The notes below the pieces were generated by a model. It saw only the letters and a list, made by a program, of their open reading frames with translations. It did not search any database and was not told the DNA's origin. Positions 1 through 6,896 of a DNA stretch of 17,768 nt are shown here, in pieces. The DNA lies in NCBI GenBank assembly GCA_046728155.1, contig JBKPDY010000066.1, positions 1 through 17,768 on the forward strand, read 5' to 3'. The translations under genes were made by a program, and so were the position numbers. The DNA is from CAWDLX01 sp046728155. Lineage in GTDB: Bacteria > Actinomycetota > Actinomycetes > Mycobacteriales > Micromonosporaceae. Each line of letters starts with the position of its first letter. The stretch's first letter is position 1.

Positions 1-267
1 GCCGAACACCTCGCCAACCCGACGGTCGGGGCCGCGACGAGCGCCGGACTGCCGCGTCGGGTCCCGCAGGCCAACCTCGTACCAGGATCCGCCCAGAGCG
101 CCCGTCGCCAGTTGCGCATCGTGCGGGACGCACAGAGCATCGCCGAGCATACCGAGGGATACTTCCGCGGTTGGCGGAGAGGCCAGGAGATCGGCGGGTA
201 CGCGGTAGGTCAGCGCGACCGGGCGGCCTGGGAGTTCAACCGGGACCAGCGGGCGCGGTTACCCTGA
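1..267 (+). CDS. C-terminal end of a conservon (CvnA-type) sensor histidine kinase, 5' truncated
   Basis: The first frame is open from base 1 to a TGA at 265-267 and gives the last 88 residues of a protein whose start lies outside the window. The segment has a GLPRRV-type motif (residues 16-21), followed by a short tail with FRGWRRGQE (about residues 59-67). From family knowledge this pattern marks the extreme C-terminus of NIT-domain, HATPase-containing sensor kinases of actinobacterial conservons. The TGA overlaps the ATG of the next gene as ATGA, a typical translationally coupled kinase-Roadblock pair. The kinase catalytic core is not in the window, so the identification rests on the tail motif and the neighbour. 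Its tail is much shorter than the Pro/Gly-rich tail of the other kinase here (2171-5506). Confidence 0.72.
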   Translation, partial: AEHLANPTVGAATSAGLPRRVPQANLVPGSAQSARRQLRIVRDAQSIAEHTEGYFRGWRRGQEIGGYAVGQRDRAAWEFNRDQRARLP

Positions 268-659
268 TGACCGGCGTCGCGACGTACTCGAGCAGTCTCA
301 ACTCGCTGCTGGCCGGCATGCTCGCCCGCACGCCGGGCTCGGTCCACGCGGTCCTGGCAACCGTGGACGGTGTCACGGTGGCGGTCTCCGCCGGCCTGCC
401 GCCGGAGCGGGCCGAACAGCTCGCCACGATCGGCGCCGGTCTGCTCAGCATCGCTGACGGCGCCGGGGTCATGATGAACACCGGTACCCCACGCCACGTC
501 ATGGTCGAGATGTACGGCGGTCTGATGCTGGCCGCTCCGGTCGCTCCGCATGTCGTACTCAGCCTGCTCGCAGCCCACGATGCCGACCGGGAGCGGCTCG
601 GATTCGAACTCGCTCAGTTCGCCGGCCAGCTCGCCCCCCTGGTCAGACACATCCGCTGA
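267..659 (+). CDS. Roadblock/LC7 domain protein (CvnB-like)
   Basis: A 130-residue protein that is almost entirely one Roadblock/LC7 domain: an N-terminal helix (SLNSLLAGMLARTPG), a strand with VHAVLATVDGVTVAVSAGL, the helix ERAEQLATIGAGLLSIADG, and a C-terminal strand/helix ending in LVRHIR. In conservons such proteins are thought to bridge the membrane kinase and a small GTPase and to modulate its nucleotide state. I chose ATG 267 because it overlaps the upstream kinase stop (ATGA). The same frame is open upstream to a TTG at 171, but that would lie wholly inside the kinase gene. The gene ends at 659 directly against the stop of the convergent GTPase gene. No DUF742 or GTPase gene follows on this strand, so this module ends with the Roadblock gene, unlike the canonical A-B-C-D order. 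Confidence 0.85.
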   Translation: MTGVATYSSSLNSLLAGMLARTPGSVHAVLATVDGVTVAVSAGLPPERAEQLATIGAGLLSIADGAGVMMNTGTPRHVMVEMYGGLMLAAPVAPHVVLSLLAAHDADRERLGFELAQFAGQLAPLVRHIR

Positions 660-1268
660 CTAAGCCGGAGCGGGCGACCGGGTACGCCGCAGCGACAGTA
701 CGTGCTCCACCAGTGCGATCAGGATGTTCTTGGTCGACTCCCGGGACCGGGCATCGCAGCTGAGAACCGGCACGTCCGCGGGGATTGCGAGCGCCTCCCG
801 CACGTCGTTGGCCTCGTGGTACTGGACCCCGTCGAAGCAGTTGATCGCCACCAGGTACGGCAATCGGCGGTGCTCGAAGAAATCGATGGCCGCGAAGCAG
901 TCGGCGAGCCGCCGGGTATCGACCATCACGACAGCACCGATCGCGCCTCGCACCAGCTCGTCCCACATGAACCAGAAACGGGTCTGCCCGGGCGTACCAA
1001 ACAGATACAGGATCAGATCGTGATCTATGGAGATGCGCCCGAAGTCCATAGCCACGGTCGTCGTCGTCTTGCCGGGCACCTGCCGGGTATCGTCCACCCC
1101 GACCCCGGCCGAAGTCATGATCGCCTCAGTGGTGAGCGGGGTGATCTCCGAGACCGAACCCACGAGCGTCGTCTTGCCGACGCCGAACCCACCGGCAATG
1201 ACGATCTTCGCCGACGTCACACGACCGGACGACGGACGGTGCATCATGTCAGAGCTTCCGTAGTCCAC
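660..1268 (-). CDS. MglA/Rup-like small GTP-binding protein (CvnD-like)
   Basis: A 202-residue Ras-like GTPase of the type that ends conservon operons. The P-loop GGFGVGKTT is at residues 26-34. The switch II region reads LFGTPGQTRF, so the classical DxxG aspartate is absent. The guanine-specificity motif appears as AINCFD rather than NKxD; both deviations are normal for this bacterial group. It is expected to cycle between GTP and GDP as the output of the membrane kinase complex. The start is GTG 1268, overlapping the DUF742 gene by 20 bp, with a GAGAGG Shine-Dalgarno about 7 nt upstream inside that gene; homologues commonly begin MDY/MDF. Internal ATG codons at 1247 and 1244 are alternatives. 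The stop TAG (660-662) directly abuts the stop of the convergent Roadblock gene. Confidence 0.9.
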   Translation of the reverse strand: MDYGSSDMMHRPSSGRVTSAKIVIAGGFGVGKTTLVGSVSEITPLTTEAIMTSAGVGVDDTRQVPGKTTTTVAMDFGRISIDHDLILYLFGTPGQTRFWFMWDELVRGAIGAVVMVDTRRLADCFAAIDFFEHRRLPYLVAINCFDGVQYHEANDVREALAIPADVPVLSCDARSRESTKNILIALVEHVLSLRRTRSPAPA

Positions 1269-1629
1269 TCAGCACCCTCTCAAGCAGTTCTGTGCCCACG
1301 GCGTCGTTTCCGTCCAGCGACGCTGGCTCGTATATGGCGACCAGGCCATCTGCGGCCATGTCCGCCACCAGGACCCGGGCGACCCCGAGCGGAAGCTGCA
1401 TCCGGGCCGAGATCTCGGCCAGCGATTGCAACCGCCCGTCGCACAAGGTCACGATGTAGTTCTGTTCTCTTCCGCCCGACACATTGTCCCGGCTGCCGAT
1501 GGTCCGGCCGCGCTGTGTCGTCTCTACCAAAGCCTCGATGGCTATTTCCAGCCGGGGTTTGGTACGACCGCCGGTGACCGCGTACGGCCGGACCAATGCA
1601 CCGGTCGGCTCATCAACGGGCGCCGTCAT
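1249..1629 (-). CDS. DUF742 family protein (CvnC-like)
   Basis: A 126-residue protein matching the DUF742 family, the third member of actinobacterial conservons. It carries the N-terminal signature LVRPYAVTGGRT and a C-terminal half predicted to be winged-helix-like (SLAEISARMQLPLGVARVLVADMAADGL). Family members interact with the Roadblock and GTPase partners; a biochemical activity is not established. The start ATG 1629 is supported by a perfect AGGAGGTGA Shine-Dalgarno (1636-1644) six bases upstream, one of the strongest in the window. The gene overlaps the GTPase gene by 20 bp, implying coupled translation. It is separated from the Roadblock gene by 140 bp, an unusually wide gap for this operon type. 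Confidence 0.88.
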   Translation of the reverse strand: MTAPVDEPTGALVRPYAVTGGRTKPRLEIAIEALVETTQRGRTIGSRDNVSGGREQNYIVTLCDGRLQSLAEISARMQLPLGVARVLVADMAADGLVAIYEPASLDGNDAVGTELLERVLSGLRKL

Positions 1630-1635
1630 CGCTGG

Positions 1636-1716
1636 TCACCTCCTCCCCCCATTCGATCCTGCCGGCGGCGAGGATCCGCTGTAGTTCACGTCGCCATAGG
1701 TCAGCGGCTCACCCAT
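1636..1716 (-). CDS. Possible 26-residue small ORF ahead of the DUF742 gene
   Basis: Within the 140-bp gap between the Roadblock and DUF742 genes an ATG at 1716 opens a 26-codon frame beginning MGEPLTYGDVNYSG and ending in NGGRR. Its TGA (1636-1638) is the last triplet of the AGGAGGTGA Shine-Dalgarno of the DUF742 gene. A ribosome finishing here would sit on the next initiation site, as in translational coupling or leader peptides. Against it, the ORF has no well-placed Shine-Dalgarno of its own (GGAGG lies about 14 nt upstream) and I recognise no family. It may be chance. Confidence 0.2.
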   Translation of the reverse strand: MGEPLTYGDVNYSGSSPPAGSNGGRR

Positions 1717-1769
1717 ACCCTGTGACGATCCCCTCCGCCGGCAGCGATGTCGGCGGACGGAGCGTCCGA

Positions 1770-2174
1770 TCAGCCCAGCACCGAGGCCGCCGACCGGGCA
1801 GACGGCGTGAGCGCCTCGCCCACCCGGTCGACCAGCAGCGCCATCTCGTAACCGACCTGGCCGACATCGCACGAGCGGGCAGCCAGGACGGCGAAGGAGG
1901 AACCATCCGAAATGGACATCAGGAAGAGGAATCCGTTGTCCATCTCGACGACGGTCTGCAGCACCGCGCCCCCCTCGAAGCACCGCGCCGCGCCCTGAGT
2001 CAGACTCACCAGCCCGGAGGCGATGGCGGCCAATTGGTCGGCACGATCGCGCGGCAGGTCACGGGAGGCCGCGAGCAGCAACCCGTCGGCCGAGACCGCG
2101 ATCGCGTGGGCGACGCCCTGGACGCGGTCGGCGAAGTTGGCGAGTAGCCAGCTCAGATCCTGCGTAGTTGTCAT
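1770..2174 (-). CDS. Roadblock/LC7 domain protein (CvnB-like)
   Basis: A 134-residue single-domain Roadblock/LC7 protein. It starts MTTTQDLSWLLANFADRV, followed by GVAHAIAVSADGLLLAAS, the helix RDRADQLAAIASGLVSLTQGAA, and the strands around VVEMDNGFLFLMSISDGS. This is the canonical form of the conservon B component and aligns better with family consensus than the + strand Roadblock protein at 267-659. Its ATG (2172-2174) overlaps the kinase stop (2171-2173) as ATGA, and a GGGAG element eight bases upstream can serve as Shine-Dalgarno. It probably links the kinase to the GTPase encoded at 660-1268. The next operon gene, DUF742, begins only after a 140-bp gap. Confidence 0.92.
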   Translation of the reverse strand: MTTTQDLSWLLANFADRVQGVAHAIAVSADGLLLAASRDLPRDRADQLAAIASGLVSLTQGAARCFEGGAVLQTVVEMDNGFLFLMSISDGSSFAVLAARSCDVGQVGYEMALLVDRVGEALTPSARSAASVLG

Positions 2175-5100
2175 GCCTCCTGCTCCCTGCCACTGGACTG
2201 CGGACCGGCTTCCGAATCATCGGCTCCGCCGTGCGCTTCTCGTCCACGTTGTACCCCCCGGTGATACGCCGACAGCAGCCCGCGTACGGACTCGGGCGAA
2301 CGTCGATCCGAACCGCCGCCGACCGAGTCGACGCCACCCGGCACGAGCTGCGCCATCGGCACCCGACGTGGAAGTCCCATGTCGGTGCTGCCGGCGTCAT
2401 GAGGTTCGGCGGCGGCCTCCGCCGCACGCCATCCCTCGTCAGCGGCGGATCGCCACGATACCTCGGACGTGACGCCCGACGCACCCTCGGTTCGGCGCGT
2501 TCCCGCGCCTGAACGAGCCGACCCCGCCATGGCGTCGCCCGATGTCCCGGCGCCATGTTCGGACCACTGGTCGCCGGTGTTCGCCCGCACCGGCTCGCCG
2601 GACGCCGTCGGTGGCCAGCCGGGTGCCGGGCTCGCCGGCGCGTCCATGGGCGTCGCGTGGAACCATGCCGACTCGAGTTCGGTGAAGATCGGCAGCTCCT
2701 GAGTCATGTCATTGGAATAGCGGGCCGGCTCCTCCGAACCCGGCGCGCCGAATCCTGTCTGCTCCCCTGCCGCCCGCATCCGCGGAAGCTCGGAGGTCAT
2801 GTCCAGCGACGCGGTGAGGTTCTCGGGCAGCGACGGCATCCCCTCCGCCTCATCCACCACCGGTGGCCAGGTGGGCGGCCGGGTCGACGAAGCCGACCCG
2901 CTCGATGTGGACCAGTGCTCGGGCGGCGCAACCTGGCGTGCCGGGGAGGCGCCGGACTCCTCGGCCCACTGGGGTCGGCGTTGGGGCAGTGTCGTCTCGC
3001 TGTGTGGTGGGGAAGCCGGTGGTTCAGGGCCGGCTCCGGTGAGATCGTGCCAGGCCGGGAGCGGCCGACCCGGGCCGGCGGAACGGGAGTCGAGCCCACC
3101 GGCGAGAGCGGCGCCCAGGCCTCCGCCGCCGGCGGGCGGTCCGGACCGGCCAGGTGGCTGGCCGAAGCCCTGGCCCGGTGGTTGGCCGAAGCCCGGCCCG
3201 GGCGTCTGAGCGCCAGGGTGCCCGGGGCCGGCATACCCGCCTCCGAAGTACCCAGGTCCGCCGTTCGCCCCGGCCGGCGCCGGATCCCACAGCGATGGTG
3301 TGGGGCTCGCGCCCCAGGCCGGTGCAGGTGCTCCGTTCGGCTGCCCCCAAGGCCCAGCCTGACCGTTGCCGGCCCAGCTGGGGCCGCTCTCCAGCGCCAG
3401 CGGAGCCGGGAAGGTGGGCCGAGTCGGGGTCGGATGGGCCGGGCCCAACGCCGGGCCGGCCATGGGTGAGCTCACGGCCGGGAAACCGGTCGGCATCTGC
3501 CCTCGGCCGGAGAGGGCCCGCGGCACGAGCACGCCGGCCGGCATGAGCACGTCGGCGATCGTGCCACGTTCCTGACCTGCACGAAGCTCGGTCTTGACCC
3601 CGTGACGTGCGGCCAGCCGGGCGACTACGACCAGACCCATCATCCGGGAAACCGCCACGTCGACCATCGGGGGCGTGGCGAGCCGCTCGTTGAGTTCGGC
3701 GTACTGCTCGGGCGACATGCCGATGCCGCGGTCCTCCACCTGCAGGACGGCCCGGTCGCCGAGGCGGCGAGCCTCGACCGTGATCGTCGTGTCCGGCGGC
3801 GAGAACGCCGTGGCGTTGTCGAAGAGCTCGGCGACCAGGTGCACCAGGTCGTTCACGGCGTGCGCCGCGACCTCGATGTCCTGGTCGATGACGCCGAACT
3901 CGATGCGGGTGTAGTGCTCGACCTCGGACTGGGCAGCCCGTAGCACGTCCATGAGGGCGGCCGGCTCGCGCTGGATCCGGGTCGAGTCGGCGCCGGCGAG
4001 CACGAGCAGGTTCTCGTCGTTGCGGCGCATCCGGGTGGCCAGGTGGTCGAGCTGGAAGAGTTCGCTCAGGCGGTCTGGATCCTGCTCACCCCGCTCGAGC
4101 CGGTCCAGGTGACCGATCAGCCGGTCGACCAGGATCTGGCTGCGGCGGGCGAGATTGACGAACATCGTGGCGACGGAGGCACGCAGGGCGGCCTGCTCGG
4201 CCGCGGTCCGGACCGCCTCCAGGTGGACCGCGTTGAATGCCTCGGTCACCTGCCCGAACTCGTCGTTGCTGCGCACCGGGAGCGGCTCGGCGATCTGAAG
4301 CGCGACCCCCGCCGGCGACAGGTTCGTGGACAGGGCCGGGTCGCGGAGTCGGGCCACCGCCTGCGGCAGCCCGTACTGGGCCACGGCGAGCGCACCCTGT
4401 CGCAGGTCACGAAGCGAGCGGGCCATCGAGCGCGCGACCAACCACGCGAACAGCACGCCCAGCAGCAGCGTGAGCAGCAGCAAGCCGGTCTCGAGGAGGA
4501 CCTGCCGTTGAACCCGGGCACCGAGGTCGATGGCGGCCGCCTGAGCCTGCCCGTTGAGCTGGGTCTCCACGGCCTTCATCAGGTCGGACCGGCCGCCCAT
4601 GGCCTTGTCCCAATCGGCCGGGTCGAGGACGGCGTTCGGGTCCTGGCCCGGGGCGAGACTGTTGAGTAGCTTTTCGTCCTTCACAGTCACGTTGAGGTCC
4701 GGGCCGGTCACCGTGCGCTCGTAGAGCCTGGACTGGTCCGGGGTCGCGGATTTGTTGAATGCCGCAACGGCGAGCTCCTGGCCGGCCTGCGTATTGATCA
4801 GCGCGCGCTGGAGCGCCGGTGACATCTGACGGTCCGCCAGCGCATTGAGTACGACGACCCGCTCCCGGGCGAGAAACTCTTTGGCCGAGGCGACGGCGCC
4901 GGCGGCGCGCAGCCGCTGGGTCAGGGTTGTGTCACCGGTGAGCTGGCCGGCTATGTCGCGGATGGAGAGCAGGTCGGAAATGAGGGCGCGGTAGGTCGTC
5001 TCGGCGTCTGACCCGCTGATTTTGGTGAGGTCGGTGATTTGCGCGCGCAGTGCCGGCATCTCGCCGATCTTCATCTCGATCTCGTCGAGCAGGGGGCGTA

Positions 5101-5506
5101 GGTTATCCGGCACATCGGCCAGGGTCGACCGGCTCTGGTGGTACTTGGCGACGGCCGCGTCGGTGAAGGCCTGCAGCTTCTTGTACTCCCCCGTGATTGT
5201 CGCGACTGTCGACTTGCTGCCGGGTGGGGTGTCGAGGAGCTGAGCCGCTCCGGTCCGCTCATCCTGCAGGGCGTGGACCAGGTTTCCGGCATCCCCGGAG
5301 AGCACGACGAGGGTGCGGGCCCGATCAGCGTTGTTGGCGGCGTCGACATGATCGAGCAGACCCGTGGTACCGACGATGATGGTGGCGAGCGTCGGCACAA
5401 TCATGATCAACCCGAGCTTCGTCCAGATCGGAAGATCCCGCAGCCAGCTCACCGGCCTGCTCACGCGCATAGGTACGCTACCCATCGCGCTCTGCTGTCT
5501 GCTCAC
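2171..5506 (-). CDS. NIT-domain sensor histidine kinase with long Pro/Gly-rich C-terminal tail (CvnA-like)
   Basis: A 1111-residue membrane sensor kinase. In order: TM1 (about 32-46), an extracytoplasmic nitrate/nitrite-sensing (NIT) type helical domain with LVHALQDERTGAAQLL (about 55-325), TM2 (about 336-358), HAMP (about 360-430), a dimerisation helix region with LARRSQILVDRLIGHLDRLE, then HATPase_c with N-box ELFDNATAFSPP (about 560-571), G1 EDRGIGM (about 591-597) and G2 RMMGLVVVARLAARHG. From about residue 665 the protein is a roughly 445-residue low-complexity tail rich in P, G, S and A, including an 8-residue tandem repeat. I chose GTG 5506 because a GGAGG lies 8 nt upstream; the longest frame (GTG 5551) lacks a Shine-Dalgarno. 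No canonical HisKA H-box is evident, as is usual in conservon kinases. The stop overlaps the Roadblock start. Confidence 0.9.
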   Translation of the reverse strand: MSRQQSAMGSVPMRVSRPVSWLRDLPIWTKLGLIMIVPTLATIIVGTTGLLDHVDAANNADRARTLVVLSGDAGNLVHALQDERTGAAQLLDTPPGSKSTVATITGEYKKLQAFTDAAVAKYHQSRSTLADVPDNLRPLLDEIEMKIGEMPALRAQITDLTKISGSDAETTYRALISDLLSIRDIAGQLTGDTTLTQRLRAAGAVASAKEFLARERVVVLNALADRQMSPALQRALINTQAGQELAVAAFNKSATPDQSRLYERTVTGPDLNVTVKDEKLLNSLAPGQDPNAVLDPADWDKAMGGRSDLMKAVETQLNGQAQAAAIDLGARVQRQVLLETGLLLLTLLLGVLFAWLVARSMARSLRDLRQGALAVAQYGLPQAVARLRDPALSTNLSPAGVALQIAEPLPVRSNDEFGQVTEAFNAVHLEAVRTAAEQAALRASVATMFVNLARRSQILVDRLIGHLDRLERGEQDPDRLSELFQLDHLATRMRRNDENLLVLAGADSTRIQREPAALMDVLRAAQSEVEHYTRIEFGVIDQDIEVAAHAVNDLVHLVAELFDNATAFSPPDTTITVEARRLGDRAVLQVEDRGIGMSPEQYAELNERLATPPMVDVAVSRMMGLVVVARLAARHGVKTELRAGQERGTIADVLMPAGVLVPRALSGRGQMPTGFPAVSSPMAGPALGPAHPTPTRPTFPAPLALESGPSWAGNGQAGPWGQPNGAPAPAWGASPTPSLWDPAPAGANGGPGYFGGGYAGPGHPGAQTPGPGFGQPPGQGFGQPPGRSGPPAGGGGLGAALAGGLDSRSAGPGRPLPAWHDLTGAGPEPPASPPHSETTLPQRRPQWAEESGASPARQVAPPEHWSTSSGSASSTRPPTWPPVVDEAEGMPSLPENLTASLDMTSELPRMRAAGEQTGFGAPGSEEPARYSNDMTQELPIFTELESAWFHATPMDAPASPAPGWPPTASGEPVRANTGDQWSEHGAGTSGDAMAGSARSGAGTRRTEGASGVTSEVSWRSAADEGWRAAEAAAEPHDAGSTDMGLPRRVPMAQLVPGGVDSVGGGSDRRSPESVRGLLSAYHRGVQRGREAHGGADDSEAGPQSSGREQEA
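3153..3200 (-). repeat. Two tandem 24-bp units encoding an 8-residue repeat in the kinase tail
   Basis: Units 3153-3176 and 3177-3200 encode GFGQPPGQ and GFGQPPGR on the - strand. They lie in the disordered Pro/Gly-rich tail of the sensor kinase and look like a slippage expansion. They do not disturb the reading frame. Confidence 0.8.
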
Positions 5507-5514
5507 CTCACCAC

Positions 5515-5519
5515 CCTCC
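5515..5519 (-). promoter_or_regulatory. Shine-Dalgarno that decides the sensor-kinase start
   Basis: GGAGG on the - strand lies 8 nt before GTG 5506. The upstream in-frame GTG 5551 has no purine-rich element in front of it, so 5506 is the more likely start even though the frame is open further upstream. Confidence 0.6.
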
Positions 5520-5715
5520 GGCGCTGCCGAGGTGGCGCGCCAGTCACTCACCGGGCCCGATGGGGGAACGGGTCGGCCTGGAAGATTCCATCACGATGGG
5601 TGGCAAGAAGAAAGCCCAGGCCGGCCCGGAACACTTCTGTGACGCTCCCGTGACTACGTGTCGGAGGGCCAGCGGGATCAGCGGACCAGGGTATGAAGCT
5701 CAGCCCCGAACCGGT

Positions 5716-6840
5716 TCAAGCCGCCAGCAGTGCCGCGTACGCCGGCTTGATCACATCGTTGATGAGGACCAGCCGTTCGTCGAACGGGATGAATGAGCTC
5801 TTCATCGCGTTGATGGTGAACCACTGCAGGTCGGTCCAACCGTAGCCGAACGCATCGACGAGCAGGCTCATCTCCCGCGACATCGACGTACCGCTCATCA
5901 GCCGGTTGTCCGTATTCACCGTGACGCGGAAGCGCAGATCACGCAGCAGGCCGATCGGATGCTCGGCGATCGACGTCGCGGCACCGGTCTGGACGTTGGA
6001 GGACGGACACATCTCGAGCGGTATCCGCTTGTCCCGCACGTACGCGGCCAGCCGACCCAGCTCGGCGCCACCGCCGGCGATATCGTCGATGATCCGTACC
6101 CCATGCCCGAGCCGGTCAGCGCCACACCACTGCAGAGCCTGCCAGATCGACGGGAGGCCGAACCCCTCGCCCGCGTGGATGGTGAAGTGGAAGTTCTCCC
6201 GTTGCAGGTACTCGAAGGCGTCCAGGTGACGGGTGGGCGGGTACCCCGCCTCGGCTCCGGCTATGTCGAAGCCGACGACGCCCACATCGCGGAACCGCAC
6301 CGCCAACTCGGCGATCTCGGTCGACCGGGCAGCGTGTCGCATCGCCGTGAGCAGGGTACCGATCCTTATCCGGAAGCCCTCCGCCCGGGCCTCGACCGAT
6401 CCCGCCTCGAACCCGGCCAGCACCGCCTCAACCACCTCCGGCAGCGTGAGCCCGCGTTCGAGGTGCTGCTCGGGGGCGAAGCGCACCTCGGCGTAGACGA
6501 CGCCGTCGCTGGCGAGGTCGACCGCGCACTCACGGGCGACGCGATAGAGCGCGTCCGAGGTCTGCATCACCCCGACGGTGTGCTCGAACGTCTCCAGGTA
6601 GCGCTCCAGAGACCCCGAACTGGCCGCCGCGGCGAACCATCGGCCGAGATCCGCGGCGTTGCCGGCCGGCAGTTTGTGCCCGATCACGTCGGCCAGCTCC
6701 ACGATCGTCGCCGGTCGTAACCCGCCGTCGAGGTGGTCGTGCAGGAGCGCCTTCGGAGCCGAGCGGATCTCGTCGAGAGTCGGCGCGGCACCCGCAGGGC
6801 GGGCGACGGGCTCCACGATGGGATCACTCGATGCGACCAT
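5716..6840 (-). CDS. add: Adenosine deaminase
   Basis: A 374-residue metal-dependent amidohydrolase-fold enzyme that hydrolyses adenosine or deoxyadenosine to inosine or deoxyinosine (EC 3.5.4.4) in the cytoplasm. Visible landmarks are the zinc-binding HxH in LLHDHLDGGLRP (about residues 32-43), the substrate-binding AGAEAGYP region, FTIHAGEG with the catalytic HAGE, RLGHGVRI, MCPSSNVQT, and VTVNTDNRLMSGTS with the metal-binding aspartate. Length and motif order are normal for the family. The start ATG 6840 has no Shine-Dalgarno, but a -10-like TAATGT lies six bases before it, which fits a leaderless mRNA. In actinomycetes add commonly follows cytidine deaminase and thymidine phosphorylase. 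Here a DUF4272-like gene and an rRNA methyltransferase gene lie between, but the functional link to nucleoside salvage remains. Confidence 0.95.
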   Translation of the reverse strand: MVASSDPIVEPVARPAGAAPTLDEIRSAPKALLHDHLDGGLRPATIVELADVIGHKLPAGNAADLGRWFAAAASSGSLERYLETFEHTVGVMQTSDALYRVARECAVDLASDGVVYAEVRFAPEQHLERGLTLPEVVEAVLAGFEAGSVEARAEGFRIRIGTLLTAMRHAARSTEIAELAVRFRDVGVVGFDIAGAEAGYPPTRHLDAFEYLQRENFHFTIHAGEGFGLPSIWQALQWCGADRLGHGVRIIDDIAGGGAELGRLAAYVRDKRIPLEMCPSSNVQTGAATSIAEHPIGLLRDLRFRVTVNTDNRLMSGTSMSREMSLLVDAFGYGWTDLQWFTINAMKSSFIPFDERLVLINDVIKPAYAALLAA

Positions 6841-6846
6841 GAACAG

Positions 6847-6852
6847 ACATTA
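6847..6852 (-). promoter_or_regulatory. -10 element of a leaderless promoter for add
   Basis: TAATGT (TANNNT consensus) on the - strand lies six bases upstream of ATG 6840, and no Shine-Dalgarno exists in between. In actinobacteria this spacing typically places transcription start on the first base of the start codon. No convincing -35 hexamer is visible. The 56-bp divergent region to the methyltransferase start (6897) must hold promoters for both genes. Confidence 0.5.
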
Positions 6853-6896
6853 GTGTCCGCCACGGTCGAAGGTGGCGAACGGCCCCGAGGAGACCC

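Noticed and set aside
680..694. 15-bp match GGGTACGCCGCAGCG to the methyltransferase repeat unit
   Set aside because: It lies in the coding sequence of the GTPase C-terminus. A 15-mer match is expected by chance in a GC-rich window of this size, and flanks do not match.
1735..1756. CCGCCG/CGGCGG inverted repeat as a terminator after the Roadblock gene
   Set aside because: Only a 6-bp stem with a 10-nt loop and no U-tract, in a region where such GC pairings arise by chance.
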